Origin: Zychaea mexicana | Lineage: Eukaryota > Mucoromycota > Mucoromycetes > Mucorales > Lichtheimiaceae | Direction: 5' to 3' | Length of the DNA stretch: 64,000 nucleotides | Assembly (NCBI RefSeq): GCF_025766255.1 | Contig: NW_026516716.1 | Coordinates: 233,402 to 297,401 of the forward strand | Shown here: positions 23,381 through 35,654 of the stretch, piece after piece | Layout: every line of letters starts with the position of its first letter | Numbering within the stretch: the first letter of the stretch is position 1 | Position numbers and translations under genes: made by a program | Notes under the pieces: model-generated | What the model saw: only the letters and a program-made list of their open reading frames with translations | Database searches by the model: none | What the model was told of the DNA's origin: nothing

Positions 23381-26068
23381 AGCTGTGGTACTATATATCT
23401 TTGTAAAGTAGGTTTCTGTATTTGAGAGGCGCAGCCTGTACTGGGTGTCTTCGACAGTACTACGTACGTATTATAATTCAGTGCAAGAATTTAATTGCTC
23501 TTCTGGGGCGACGGAGCATCCGAACTAAAAAAAATGATTGAGAAACAGCCTCATGCATCAAGGACTTCTTGGTGTGTGATGGAGGACTTATTTTTTTGAA
23601 AAAACTGGTAAAGAGGATAAAGAAGAAAACTGCACATCAGCTTTGATGTAAACAGAAAAAGGTCGGAGGCTGTTACTGTAGTGCTAGAATGAGGCGAAGC
23701 AGTGAGGCTCAATCTACTCAAATTCCTGCTTCAGACGTGCTCATGATAAAGCCACTTACTTTTGTCATTGATCACAATCATCGTTGAACAAGGCTTACTA
23801 CTGAAGCGGTCACAATGATATATACATGGCTGTGGTAATTTGTTACATATAATGTAATAAACTGGCGAACTGCTACTTACGCTTTCATTGTACGCTCACA
23901 TACATATCTTCTTTTTTACAGATCACACTTCAGGACGATAAACACAAAAGTCAGTGTAATTTTGAAAATGAAGAGGGACGGACATACAACGATCTTAGTC
24001 CAGTAAGCAAAATATATTTTTTTGGTAATAGAGAACTACAAGGACCCTCAATCATAGACAACATGAGGTCAACATTCGGACAGATACATACCAGAGATGT
24101 TATCTATAAGAGCGGGAATATATAAAGAACTATAGGCAGCAATCACTTAAATAAACAGACAGCGCTGAAAAGCATCCGGCCAGCTAGACATTAGCTAAAA
24201 TAAACAAGGTTACCCGTAGTGATGCGACGGCATTACCCTAAGAGAACAGACGGGACTAGGGCCAGAATTGTCTTGACTTTAGCAAAAGGAGCGACGGGCG
24301 ATTGCTTTTTAACGGCTATGTTTCCGCGACGACAACGCTTCCATGCAACGCGATCACAATGGGTATCTATAGCATAGTAACAGTAGCCATAGACACTGAT
24401 CCAGTTAGCCACACCCAGACAACAGCATTGGTTTAAATGTAGCTTCACAAGCAGGTACCTGAAAGCAATCAACACGCACAGAAGTGTTAGCACAAGTATA
24501 GCCGTAGCAGCCATGTTTGTGTAAACAGCATTAACTGTTGAAAATACACTGAAAGATACATGGTAGCTAGTCTAATGTTCGGCACTCTTCTTCAACTAAC
24601 TTATGTTGTTGCAACTGGAGAAGACATTGTGCAGTATTAATGATTTAAGCTTTCACATAGTAGTGTGTGTATGATTCAGTGTTTTTTACAGGTAATATTA
24701 CAACATGTCACGTATAAAGAGACGAGAAGTCAGGTTTGTCCCAGAGACACTGACGACTACTACATATACATGTATGCATGCGAGGAGTTAGTGGATACCA
24801 GTAAAGGGGTCCACACAGGAAGTGGAAAAAATGCAATACAGTATTAGTAAAGCTTCACTACCAAAGTTGATACAGTCAACATCACTATCATCCATGTTTA
24901 TGATATAATTTGTCTTCTACATACGGACGCGTCACTGTGTATTTTGATCAGATGGTCAGTATGGTATGTGTACTACTACATGGTATTATATATGCATTCG
25001 GTGGAGGTCTTCTCGGACTCTTGGACGATCTCCCCCAGATGCGTATTTTCCAGTTTGTATGTATTCATGTCCATAATATGCCTGGAAAAAATGAAAGAAT
25101 AATATTTTATAGCAGTAATAAATCCAATCAAAGGCTATTGTTTACCTGGTCTGGAAAAAAAGCATCGTGACCTACTGTTTTCCAATGGCGATAAAGGCTT
25201 TTGACCAACCGAAACGCTTAGTTCCCATACTGCTACTCAACAAGGTATATATGTAATATGTTGCTAACTTACACGTAACTTGTGTCCAAGCGAAATTTAT
25301 TTCTGCGCCGTCATGCGCAGATTCGTCATCACCATCATTATCATCAACAACGCTATTATAGTATTTCATGTACAGCAAAGAAAACTGCATCTTTGTATAA
25401 TTGTATCTCTCCTTCTCACCGGTTTACGGGTATAGCAATATGAAATAAAGAAATAAATAAATAAGGTGCCCGCCACTTAGTTGATTCGCTTGCTGCTACA
25501 ATGTACGTGCCGTTATCCTTGCACGCCTCTCCCAGCTGTAATGAGGTGTGTATAGCGACGAAGCAAGGAAAAAATGAGTCCCAGTTATTCCGGTGCTCAA
25601 GATGATATAGAAGTATATGATATGCAGTGCTATATTATTGGCATGAAGCTTGTCCTTTGTTGCACATGGAATGCATACGAATAAAAGGTAATACAGAAAA
25701 AAGTTTGGCCGATATGTAATATACACCTGCAGCAGCAGAATCATCCTTTCTTGATTGTCAACTATAACAAGAGACACATCAAAAGGAACAGCTATCATCA
25801 GTACGTAACATGTCTCCGCAATATATGTAATAACGAGTGCTTTCTAGTGTGGTCACAGTCAATGTTATTTAAGGCCATCACCGGAACGAATCCAGCACCA
25901 TGCGCGGCATCTATCCGCAAATGGGCAATTCGTGAAACTTTAACTTTTTGGAGGATCACTCACACAACTCCTCTTCTGCCGCATATATACGCCCACACAT
26001 ACACTGAACCTTCTTCTTTTAGTCTTTTGGTCCTTTTTCCTATATTCCAACATTAAGTTTATCCAACA
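23381..26068. other. Large divergent intergenic region
   Basis: 2.7 kb between MEF2 and the NTF2-like gene. Apart from the small membrane-type ORF at 24233-24514 I see no gene. The sequence is A+T-rich with scattered short ORFs lacking motifs. Confidence 0.4.
24233..24514 (-). CDS. Possible small membrane protein or gene fragment
   Basis: 93-codon ORF starting with a true ATG and a strong hydrophobic segment (MAATAILVLTLLCVLIAFRY), followed by a cysteine cluster and a basic region (RVAWKRCRRG). The layout (N-terminal TM, then amphipathic and basic sequence) resembles the first exon of a large membrane-anchored lipid-transfer protein, but nothing downstream continues it. It may be a relic or chance. 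No family assigned. Confidence 0.25.
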   Translation of the reverse strand: MAATAILVLTLLCVLIAFRYLLVKLHLNQCCCLGVANWISVYGYCYYAIDTHCDRVAWKRCRRGNIAVKKQSPVAPFAKVKTILALVPSVLLG

Positions 26069-27322
26069 ATGACGGATGTTGAAACCAACGCGCAACTTGA
26101 AAACTCATCCAATGACCTTATTAAAAGTAAATTGAAGTCAGATCCCTCTCGACCCGGCATGAATGGCAACCCCTCCGTTGGATCGATGTCGTTGCGGCTC
26201 TTTCCCTTAACACCCACATAAAGTCTTACACTCCCCTTTCTATCTCTCTTCCTTTTTGATACTAGATATTATCGAAGACCTGTTCTCATACAGCACAGTG
26301 CGGTGGAAGCGGATACTTGAATACTACTATCATGAAGATGCCGTCTTAACGTCGCCCATTATGAGCACACAGGGAATCAACAACATTCAATAGTACGTTG
26401 AAATACGATTTTTGGGGGTGAGGCGGAAAGGGCGGGCTGAATGGATATATGGGCGCGTGTGTATTTGTACATGTGCCAGTCGTTGTTTATGTTGTTTATC
26501 GCGCTAGTTAAATAACTTTGTCTTTGCAGTGTTTATACCGTATGGCAAGCACTGAATCGGCAAGCTCCCACCATTGACAACATCGTATTTGACGGGTAAG
26601 AAGAAAAAAGAATAATCATAATATGTGTAGTCAGGGGAATGATGTAATTCACGTGTTTGACTTTTATGTTTCTTCTTCTGCCGTTCTTGTGGATGATGCT
26701 ACCGTAGCCGTACAGCCGTGATCCATCTCACACAGAACCTGTCACCAAGCATGTTTCCAGCATTCGTGAAGCTCCAGGTACCAGCCATTACGACGCTTCA
26801 TTTTAGTGAAACGGAACGGGACAGTGGGTTGTTGAAAATCTATCGACAAGAAGACAGTTGGACGCTTGAAGGTAAATTTTCACATGCCAAAGGAGCATTA
26901 CGCACACGCAGGATGCCATATGTGTGTATAACATGCTAAATTACTTTTCAATAAAAGGCCTTATTCAATCTGTGCCACTGATCTCATTCTGGTACAACCA
27001 CATCCTTCGGGTGGTCATGGGCAAACTGGTGACAGCAACAGGCGATCTTTTGGATGCAGCCCTACGTCATGCTCACAAGATGTCAGTGCGTGGTCGAGAA
27101 ATCCAACACCGGAGTCGTGATCTTGCCATCGAAAACATGGAGAAGCTTGATGAATACAGAGCAAGCCTGCATGATAATTATCTGGAAGGTATCCGGGGCT
27201 GGCGAGAGAATTACATTGTCGAGGAAGACGATGAGGTAGACCAGGATATTGACTTTAATGAAGGCGATTATCACCTCCATGCACCCATCAAGGAAAGTCG
27301 CAACGGCGGTATGCTGCTCTAA
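26069..27322 (+). CDS. NTF2-like (SigF/SnoaL-type fold) protein, function unknown
   Basis: 259 aa from exons 26069-26126, 26266-26392, 26530-26595, 26708-26871 and 26958-27322, all in phase. The order of elements fits a fungal NTF2-like domain: DIIEDLFSYSTVRWKRILEY is close to the predicted helix, then HEDAVLTSPIM, INNIQYVYTVWQALN, a beta section RTAVIHLTQNLSP and LQVPAITTLHF, and a closing helix LIQSVPLISFWYNHILR. The C-terminal third is a long charged helix (RHAHKMSVRGREIQHRSRD) ending in acidic sequence. No catalytic residues are recognisable. The first donor (GTAAAT at 26127) is preferred because it keeps phase; the sequence after it would otherwise reach a stop at about 26220. Domain assignment is from general pattern, so moderate. 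Confidence 0.65.
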
Positions 27323-27619
27323 AGCATACATGCCATCCTGTTTCCCTATCAAACACAAACACACGACACGACAAAAAACGCATCATACACTCATCTACCT
27401 AGTTCCTATGCATATAAATATCCTGTATCTCATAAATAACCCTCTTCATTCGTACTTCCTTCTTCCCGTCTCCACAGTTCATCACCCTTAAATCCGTATA
27501 ACAGCAGCAAGCCAACCCTTCAATCGAATAAAGTGGTGTTTCCTATCTCTTGTATATTCATTATCATCATATCATATTAAAAAATTATTGTCTTTCTAAA
27601 AAAAGGGTAAAATGTGAAC

Positions 27620-29504
27620 CTAGCCATCCAGCGTAGGTCCTACATCTTTACAAGAGCTCTGTCTATTGTTTGCATCCTTGGGAACCCACCCTTGCTCCCA
27701 ACCAAGCAAATAGTCCCAGTGAGGATTGACATGCTGCTCCGTCTTGAAAGTCCAGAAGAACCAGCCGTAACTTGCCTCAAATGCATCCATTTGTCGTTCA
27801 ACAAATGCAAGCAAGAACTTTTTATAGTCGTCATCCCAGTTCTGCCAGTCTTCGACACCTTTGCAACTGCAGTCGGGGCATACAGGATGGTCAATCTTGG
27901 TATCTCCGTCCACTAGGTTGCCTTCGTAACGTGTGCCAAGGCGAACACCGTTCAAATATTTGCCGCAGTCGTTCGTGGCCACAGAAAATTCGCCGACCAT
28001 GGTAGGACCGTTGTCACGCATTGAATTATTGAGATCACGCTGCCAGGCAAAGCATGGGAATTCGGCTTGCTTCTCGCGTGGCATGGACACCAGATCATCA
28101 TCAAAAATAAGATAGGTATGTGTTTCTATATAGCAAACGACGAGCACAGTCATAGACTTTAGTCTTACTAGCTTTTCTCTATCATCATATGAAGGGAAAC
28201 TTAGACTCACCAAGAATGACGCGCTTAAAGCTAGGGTCCTTGAAGAAGCCGTTCCATGGAGGCATACCAAGGAAACCATCGTGGTAGGTAAGCAGTGGGC
28301 CCTTGTCGTCACCAGTGATTTTACGGATAGCGTCATGGCTGTCATGGTACCATTGCTGGGCACGATCCTTTTGAAGACGGAAGATAGCAGGCTCGTTTAA
28401 CACTCCAAAGATAGGGACGACATGTTGATACTCGGGCTTGCTGAAGAACTCGGCCATTTTGGATACCACATTGAGCGTCAATTGGCCATTAGTTTCACCA
28501 TCGGTGCCATTGAGCCAGCGCACTGGCCCCTTTCTTCCAGAGTGATTCCAACCGTTTTGCGAGCCAGGTGCGGTGTGTAGCTCGACCATGACCCGGAGAC
28601 CATACTTGCGAGCCCACCGGATACCCTTCAAAAGATATTCCCATGACAGATTCGGGACGAATGGCTCACCCGGGACGGGCTCCACGGCCCAGTGGCCGGT
28701 CGGTATGCGTACGTGGTTGATGCCCATCTTTTGCATCTTTTTAAAATCCTCCTCGGTGACAAACGACTCATAATGTTTCTTGAGCTGTTCCTTGGCTTTG
28801 GTGGGTCCCAATTTTTGGCAGAGACCCCATTCATCGATGACATTGTCTTCTGCTGGAAATTGGTCAAATAGGGAGGGTGTAATAAACGGTTCAATGACAA
28901 GCCAGCCGCCCAAGTTGACGCCCCGGATGGGATCGATGCCATAGCGGAAATCCTTGTTAAGTGGTGGGACATGTGAATTGGCTTGGACGCTATCATCAAT
29001 GTGTTCGTTATCATTTGTGTCTGGGAGGCCATGGCTGTTGCTGCTTCCGCCGTTCGTTGAACCCGGCTGTCCATTGAAGCCGCGACGATCTGGTCGGTTG
29101 ACAGCTGAAATAGGTACTGCAATGGCAACAACAATAATCGCCAAAATACTAGCAGCCAATAACGAGCCTTTTAGCTTGTTGCGCATGAACCAATTGCGAG
29201 TTGGGGGTGCATTCTGGGTCTTTTCGGCAGTAATGTCTTCGAGCGTTTCAGGAGACCAGGAGGTATTCCGATGTGGGATCTTTGTGTGGCCAAAATCTAG
29301 CTGATGGACAGTCGCCGGCGGTGGGGGTGGTGGTTGGTCTGATGACGGCTGTTGCTGCTGTTGTTCTGGAGGTTGATCTGCGCAATGGTAAAGTGAGGAA
29401 TAGGGGGTAAATGTTGTTTATGTGATCAGCATAAATTGAAATCAGGGTGCGTGGCATTATAAATATAGATTATATTATCAATATTTGACAAGCTTACTTT
29501 GCAT
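27620..29504 (-). CDS. Exo-beta-1,3-glucanase, GH5 (EXG family), type II membrane protein
   Basis: Cell-wall glucan exo-hydrolase/transglycosylase, 559 aa. Exons are 29498-29504 (7 nt: ATGCAAA), 28211-29377 and 27620-28125. The cytosolic N-terminus is Gln/Pro-rich, with a TM anchor at about 71-92 (LLAASILAIIVVAIAVPIS), so the enzyme would face the wall or lumen. GH5 landmarks are GVNLGGWLVIEPFITPSLF, HVRIPTGHW and FGVLNEPAIF, with the acid/base E331 and the nucleophile E437 in VGEFSVATNDCG. The C-terminus has CPDCSCKGVEDWQNW and ASYGWFFWTFKTE, as in fungal EXG enzymes. Unlike secreted yeast Exg1 it is membrane-anchored. The tiny first exon is inferred from phase and a good donor (GTAAGC); the glucanase call does not depend on it. 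Confidence 0.93.
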
Positions 29505-30498
29505 ATTGTAGAATGGTTTGTTGTTAAACCATATAAAGATTTGTAGTTAGATGAGAAAGGCAAATAGAAAAATGGTAAATCATATAACAAAGATGCGAGC
29601 TTTATAAATGATGGATGTGTGTATGTAGCAGATCCTCAATGTATTTTGCGTGGGTAATATTTGCTTATTACGTAGAAGTATTCACCTAGTGTATAGAGAA
29701 TAGATGTGTAATGACAATCATCCAAATAGTATCTTTTGTTTGTTGTATGCAGTTAGTGTACACAGCACTGATCATCTTTGAAGTTTGTTGTCTGTCTCTG
29801 ATGGGAATAAATAAAGACAATGACAATCCAAGTTGGAGGGACACAATCTTTGAGAAAAGCTACAAGTCAGTATTTTTAGGTAGACGTGACATGGGCATGT
29901 AGAGACGGAGTAATCCCCATTTTCTGGACGCAACGTCCCCTCCCCCTTTCTTCAAACACAGGCGATCTCCTATGACAAATAAATTGGCCCCCAAAGAAAC
30001 TTAACGTGTGAAACAAGTCCGAAGCGTTACCGAGGCAAAACCGAATCGATTTGAATTTGTGATCGATATGACTTTTTTGCCATCGTAAAGACTATTATAG
30101 CGGCAAGACCAAGCAAACAAACGATGGGTATTGATGATGATGATGGATCGTCACTGTGGATTTGCTCTTTGTGTACAATGCGTGATGAACGACGAGCGCT
30201 ATAACAAGGACAAACACAAGACAAATAAGCAGAGTAAGTGTATACACAAAAGACAGGTCCTGCATAATATAGGTAAATAGTCCATTTATGCACAGTGTGT
30301 GCTCCCCGTGATTGAAAAAGAAGAGCACTCTATTTTGAGGGACACATTCAGCTACATCATTACAGCCAAACTTTTTTCCTTTTAGGCGTTTGCTGCAAGT
30401 TTTACCCTCTCCTTCTCTCTTCCTCTTCTATAATTAATCTTCTGTAATTCGATATATTCCTTCTTATCATATTCTTCTTATGAGTCATTGATATATAC
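29505..30498. other. Intergenic region
   Basis: About 1 kb. On the minus strand at 30027-30293 an 88-codon ORF contains one convincing hydrophobic segment (SIPIVCLLGLAAIIVFTM) followed by a basic tail. It could be the last exon of an unrecognised tail-anchored protein, but no good upstream exon is visible and I did not call it. Confidence 0.35.
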
Positions 30499-31332
30499 AT
30501 GAGCAGCATACCAGCCATCGCTTTACCAAACAACAACAACAATCTGCTCGTATCCACTTCGGTGGCTCTCGTCAAGACGCAATTATACGAATGCTGGCTA
30601 CAAGTATACGGGCCGTTATTCTGGATTGTGTCAGCAATGCTGTGCTTGTGCTCCACTACAACTAGAACTATTACTACCGCAACCGAGGCCAACTGTAATC
30701 GTAGCAGTCGCCGTAGCAGTAATTCTAGTACATCAACAGCCCTACGCTCTTCTGAAGCACGGCGACGCAGCTCACACCAGCAGCAGCAGGATTTCGTCAA
30801 AGTAAGACGGCAGCATAATGAAGAAGAACGGTGCTACGAGACTTTTTATTATAGCACCAGCAACAGGGCCCCATCAATAAAGGTGTTACAACGCCATGAC
30901 CAGGCCGTTACGCCTAAATTAAATGTGCCAGCATCAGCTCCGCAACCCAAAAAGTCCCTCAGACGATCCTTGAAGCTTCACATGCAGTCCCTCAAGCATT
31001 CGTTAAACGAAGTTGTCATGCGCACCGCACGTCTCAGGCGAAGCAACAAGAGACGCACGAGTGCTGCTTGCTCTTTTGCTACCTCCAGTACTGGTACTAC
31101 TGACGAGCCATCACCTGTGCACCCGCTAGATGCGGACACACAGCAACAGCAACAGCAACAGCAACAACGGTCAACGAGAAGGAGGAGAAAGTCGTTCGCA
31201 GGCTACTATTCAAGCCATCCAATTTTCAACCCTTTTCGGCGCAAGACGGCACCTGAGCTTGTCGACTGCAGTATTGATGATAATAACAATAGTAACAGTT
31301 GTGGTATCGCAACCAAAGAACCACAACTCTAA
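30499..31332 (+). CDS. Basic low-complexity protein with one TM segment, unknown
   Basis: Single-exon 277-aa ORF. After MSSIPAIALPNNNNN there is one hydrophobic stretch (LQVYGPLFWIVSAMLCLC, about 34-51). A long basic, Ser/Arg-rich tail follows, with a Gln run (about 215-223) and clusters such as SLRRSLKLHMQSLKHSL and RSTRRRRKSFAGYYSSHP. The sequence reads like a disordered cytosolic tail with many potential basophilic phosphorylation sites (RRxS). No family recognised. Length, real ATG and compositional consistency support coding. A frame-shifted shadow reading also exists around the CAG run. Confidence 0.55.
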   Translation: MSSIPAIALPNNNNNLLVSTSVALVKTQLYECWLQVYGPLFWIVSAMLCLCSTTTRTITTATEANCNRSSRRSSNSSTSTALRSSEARRRSSHQQQQDFVKVRRQHNEEERCYETFYYSTSNRAPSIKVLQRHDQAVTPKLNVPASAPQPKKSLRRSLKLHMQSLKHSLNEVVMRTARLRRSNKRRTSAACSFATSSTGTTDEPSPVHPLDADTQQQQQQQQQRSTRRRRKSFAGYYSSHPIFNPFRRKTAPELVDCSIDDNNNSNSCGIATKEPQL

Positions 31333-32048
31333 TTAACTTTCACCTCCCCCTCCCCACGTGCTGTAGATCTACATAATGTCGGTTTTTCTTTCTACCCCTT
31401 CCACACTGCTCTTCACGCTATTGGTACAATCCCCCTCCAAATCCATACCCAAACCTTCATTCTTATTAATGGCGACAACAATAATGATGTTGAACCCAAA
31501 AAAAAAGACTAGATCCATACACGTGTTTGTATTATTCTTCGTAAAGAACGATGATGGTTCTTATCTCTTTGGCGGCGATATTCATATAAATTTATATATA
31601 TAGGCCCCTCTCTCGCCCGTGCTAAATGGATGACATGGTGGGCAAAAGTAGAAAGAGGAATAAAAAGAAAAGAGGAACGGCACGCTAGATCCATCAGGCA
31701 AAGTTACACTAAGTCTCGTAGGTGTTTGCCTAGAATAGAAGAAATGAAGTGACTCAGTTGCCTCCAGCCCTCTGGGTGCGAGCCTGATACATGAATTAAA
31801 CGTGCGGGGCAATTCCTTGTTTTCTTTTCAGACTTCTCACACACTAAAACACTTGTTGCTGTACACACTTTCTTTCTTACTCTCTCTCAAAGCCGCCTTC
31901 TTCTTTGGTTTCATTCCTCTCCTTGTTTTTTCTCTATCTCTCTCTTCCTCCTCCTCATAATCTTTCTTGAATTGTTTCCCTACAAAACAACTGTAATAAC
32001 AACAGCAACCCCTCCTCTCTCACGCTACAACATTCCTATTGTTCCCCC
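31333..32048. other. Upstream region of EFR3
   Basis: Spacer and probable 5' leader of EFR3. From 31830 to 32045 it is strongly pyrimidine-rich (TCTC and CTCC runs), typical of fungal promoters near the transcription start. No gene seen. Confidence 0.5.
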
Positions 32049-35000
32049 ATGCATCTGTAAGCAACTTGAAATTATCTCACAACTACTTCAATACTGATTC
32101 GACTGAAACTTCCACTCTCTCTCTTTGCCTTTTCAACTATTTAATTTGTTCTTGTAGCTACGTTAAACACGCGACCCTCATCAACAACTGTTACCCTGAA
32201 AAAGAGGGGGAGAGTGGACCTCGATCGTCCGAACTCAGCTACCTTACCTTTTATGCCAGTTCTCGACCTGTCAAGTTGACCAAGGTCGGCATCTTTTTGG
32301 AAAACAAAGTTAAACGCGATGTATCCAAGAGCAGAAAACAGTAATGTCACCCTCTCACTACTCCATTTAGAGAGAATTTCAATTCTTCTCTAAAAGAAAA
32401 AGCAAAGGAAAAACTCATGCCTGATGTTATTTTTCCCAGGAACAATCAAGTCTCCCTTGAGGTCATCAAGGCTCTTATCCAATCCTGCCATCGCGATCTC
32501 AACCTGTTTTCGAAATACGTAGTAAAGATATTGAGCATGATCCTCAGTACACAAGACCTCGATTTGATGGATTTGTCCTGCGACACGGTAATTTTCCATT
32601 TCTCTCTTAGCGCGGCGTGGATGTTGGATGAGGGTATCACGAAAATGCTTATTTTGGTGTAAACGCAATATCTAGTTTATCGTGTTTTGCAGTTACCATG
32701 ACGGCTCAACGCTCGGTGTGGATGCTGAATTCACTTCTGATTTCGAAGGCCTCGTTCAAAGGTTTGCTGATTTATGTAATAACAACAATTCAGATCCATC
32801 CATTAGCTTAAGGTAGGTTTTCCTTTCAAACAACCCCCCCAAGCATTTCGCGAACTCCCTCCGTTAGTGTATCCAAATTTTCTCATTCTATATACAAACA
32901 ATCAGCATGCAACATATTGGTCACCGTGCCATTCAGGCCACCATCTCTTCTCAAGCGCTTCATGCTTCCAACTTTAAGGTTCAACTCAGCCTTATCATGC
33001 CGCCTTTGGTTATTACCTTGTCTACTACATCTACTTCCGCCAACGTCCTTGCCAAAAAGTGAGAGAAAGAATTGGGAATAACGAGAAGGGAGAGGGATGG
33101 AAACGCGCGGTACTTGATATTGGGTCGAAAAGAAGTTATTTTAATCGAAATGTTTTATTGGCGGATGTTTTTTTGTCAGAGAATCGATCGATATCCGTCA
33201 ATCAAGTTTGAACAACAGCACGTTGGATAAGGGCGTGATTGACATTCTTGCAGCAAAAAGTGCCAGTATCTTATTCAGCCAATTGAACGGGGCAGCTGTT
33301 CGAACAGCACTCAATCCACTATTTGCATACATGGACAATAAGCAGAAATGGTGGCCACCCAATTTTGCCGTGTCCATAATGGAACTAATACTCGACGCGC
33401 TGCAACCCCAAAATCGGTACTTGCTTGTTTCCGAAGTGTTGCAGCAACTCGATGTTTTAGCCAAGGACAACTCCGTCTCGGAAAAAGTGGCATCGCTGGT
33501 TTCGATCCTGGACACAATCTTGAACGCCAATATACCGCTTGTGGGCATCTCAGTACTTGAAGTGCTGAACTCGCTATTTACCCATTTGATTAAGGCGCTT
33601 CAAGGTCGCTCTTTCCGCGACGAAAATCCTACAGATGCAGCAGATATCGCTGGCATGTATGAATATGCCGTTCATCAGGGTCTTGCTCACAGCATTGGTG
33701 GTCTCGCCTCCCAGACATACTATCAGAATCAATTGAACGATGTGACTGGATACATTATTGCTAAGCTGCGTGCTGGTACAGCATTGGAACAGGTGGAAGG
33801 TTTGCCTATTCATGAGTACAGACGCGTCGCATTGATTTGTTTGGATCTCATTGTTTCGACCAGCAAGGATGCTGGCGCTGACGACGAGTATGCATCGGAG
33901 AGCACCATTTCGCTGAGCAGCTGGCTACCGGCTATCAGCTTGCTGACTGATAGAATACCTGGTAAAGTCCAATCGAATGAAGATTCTGGCTTTCTTTCTT
34001 GTTATGACATGGTTAGGGGATTAGAAAACAAAAGTAGGATTAATCTGACCTCTTTGATCTTCTAATTGTATATAGAAACAAGAGTTGAGTTCGCTCAGAC
34101 ATTGACGCGCTATTTGGAAGTGACAACCAACGAGGCTGAATTGACACCTGAACCTTATCCCAAGCACTTGCTTAACCAGCACGGCGACGTCATGTTTGTC
34201 AACGCTGTTCATCAGACGATCATTGACTGGGTACAGATGCCGAGCTGCAACGTGGGCGATGTAGGTGCCATGTACACACTGCTTTGCGCTCTTACGCGTC
34301 GATTCGGTGCCGATGGATCGATCCGAACCGTCCCACTCGTGTTTAAGTTGCAAAGTCTCGTGAAGCAAAGCGCCATCAAGCAGACTTCGCGGCAACGTGC
34401 TGTTGCTGCTGCTACAATTGAATGGTTTGGCATGGTTGCTCATATGCATCAAATTAGCCCATTACAGGACTATCTCAAAGGTCTGAAGGATGATCGTGTC
34501 GCCCATAAGGAATACTCGCCCATCTTTCTGCCCGAAATTGCGCCCACTGTCGCTCATGTCAACAATTTCGAAGAAATTGAGCCAGAGAACACTACCGTGG
34601 TCGACAAGTTCATTGATCGTCACGCAGTTGTTGAGATACTCTCCAAGGATGGACCTTTGCGGGACGAAGATGATACCCATGGCTTGGATTTGGAAAGCAA
34701 GCTGTATGTTGAATGGGGATCTGAAGCGTTTGGTAAGTCCCGATTCCGCTTGACATGACGCTCTCACAAGTACCACATTGAAACTAACACACACATATGC
34801 TATCTTTATACGATATCCAGTAAATCAGGAACGATCGTTCCGCATCCGATCTTCGCGCGATCTGGATGATGTAAAGCCTAAACTAGTGACACCTTGGTTC
34901 GGTGCAGACTTCGATGTATGTTAGCAGCACCAACTTTTGCCTCTTACAATACTCAAGTTCTCGCGTGCCTTATTAAATATATACATTCTTTTTTTGTGAT

Positions 35001-35442
35001 ATAGTCATCTGAACGCGGTCAGAAAAACACAATCAAAGTTGAAAATCTTAAAGAAGCCCTAGGTGAGAGATATATGTACATGTATCACGGCGACATACCT
35101 CTATTCTTCGAAAAGCTGACACATTAGGGTTTGTACCTTTGTTTTAGTGTCGCAACAAAAGTCGACAGGAGCCAGTGAAAACGAGCTGGATTCGCTGCAA
35201 ATGATGACAAAGCGAAGCTTAGCTAAACGTCCCACTGAAACCAAGACAGACATTGACTCCATCTTGTCATCATTGAGCCTCGGCATCAATACTACGCAAC
35301 CAAGGTAAATGAGAGATTGTATACACATGAAGTGATGACTAAAGAGAATGCTGTTGTCCCTCTTGTCTTCTCTTGTTGACATGATACGCGTATGACCTTA
35401 TGTAGTTCTACATCGTTGGTAAACCCGCCCTACAAAGGTTAA
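32049..35442 (+). CDS. EFR3: EFR3, plasma-membrane anchor of the PI4-kinase complex
   Basis: Palmitoylated armadillo-like scaffold that recruits the Stt4/PI4KA kinase to the plasma membrane. 804 aa from 11 exons: 32049-32056, 32158-32340, 32440-32587, 32676-32812, 32906-33058, 33180-33961, 34076-34732, 34821-34915, 35005-35062, 35148-35304 and 35406-35442. Recognised by HATLINNCYP, SSELSYLTFYASSRPVKL, VGIFLENKVKRDV, FCSYHDGSTLGVDAEF, the helical-repeat middle and the conserved C-terminal SLVNPPYKG. The first coding exon is only 8 nt (ATGCATCT). The acceptor at 32675 was chosen over the nearer CAG at 32692 because only it keeps frame through FCSYHDGS. The cysteine in INNCYP is the conserved N-terminal one. 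The gene is tandem with UBA3. Confidence 0.94.
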
Positions 35443-35654
35443 CTTAGTCAAACCATATGTTTCTATACATCCAACTAGTTCTCTTCTGTGAGTTTTCATT
35501 ATTAAAATTTATATATGTAAACGATACATACTCTCATTTCTGTATCTTCTCTTTCGCCTTGATATTTTTTCACGATACACTCTCTCCGCAACTCTGCAAA
35601 TATATAAGACTTCTTTCCTTCTCTCCTCCACCCCCCAAAAAAAATCTGTCAGCC

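Noticed and set aside
26127..26220. Extension of NTF2-like gene exon 1 to the stop at about 26220
   Set aside because: The donor at 26127 keeps phase with the next exon; the extension has no conserved-looking content.
32692..32700. Nearer CAG acceptor for EFR3 exon 4
   Set aside because: Gives an immediate TGA in the required phase; the TAG acceptor at 32675 restores the conserved FCSYHDGS block.
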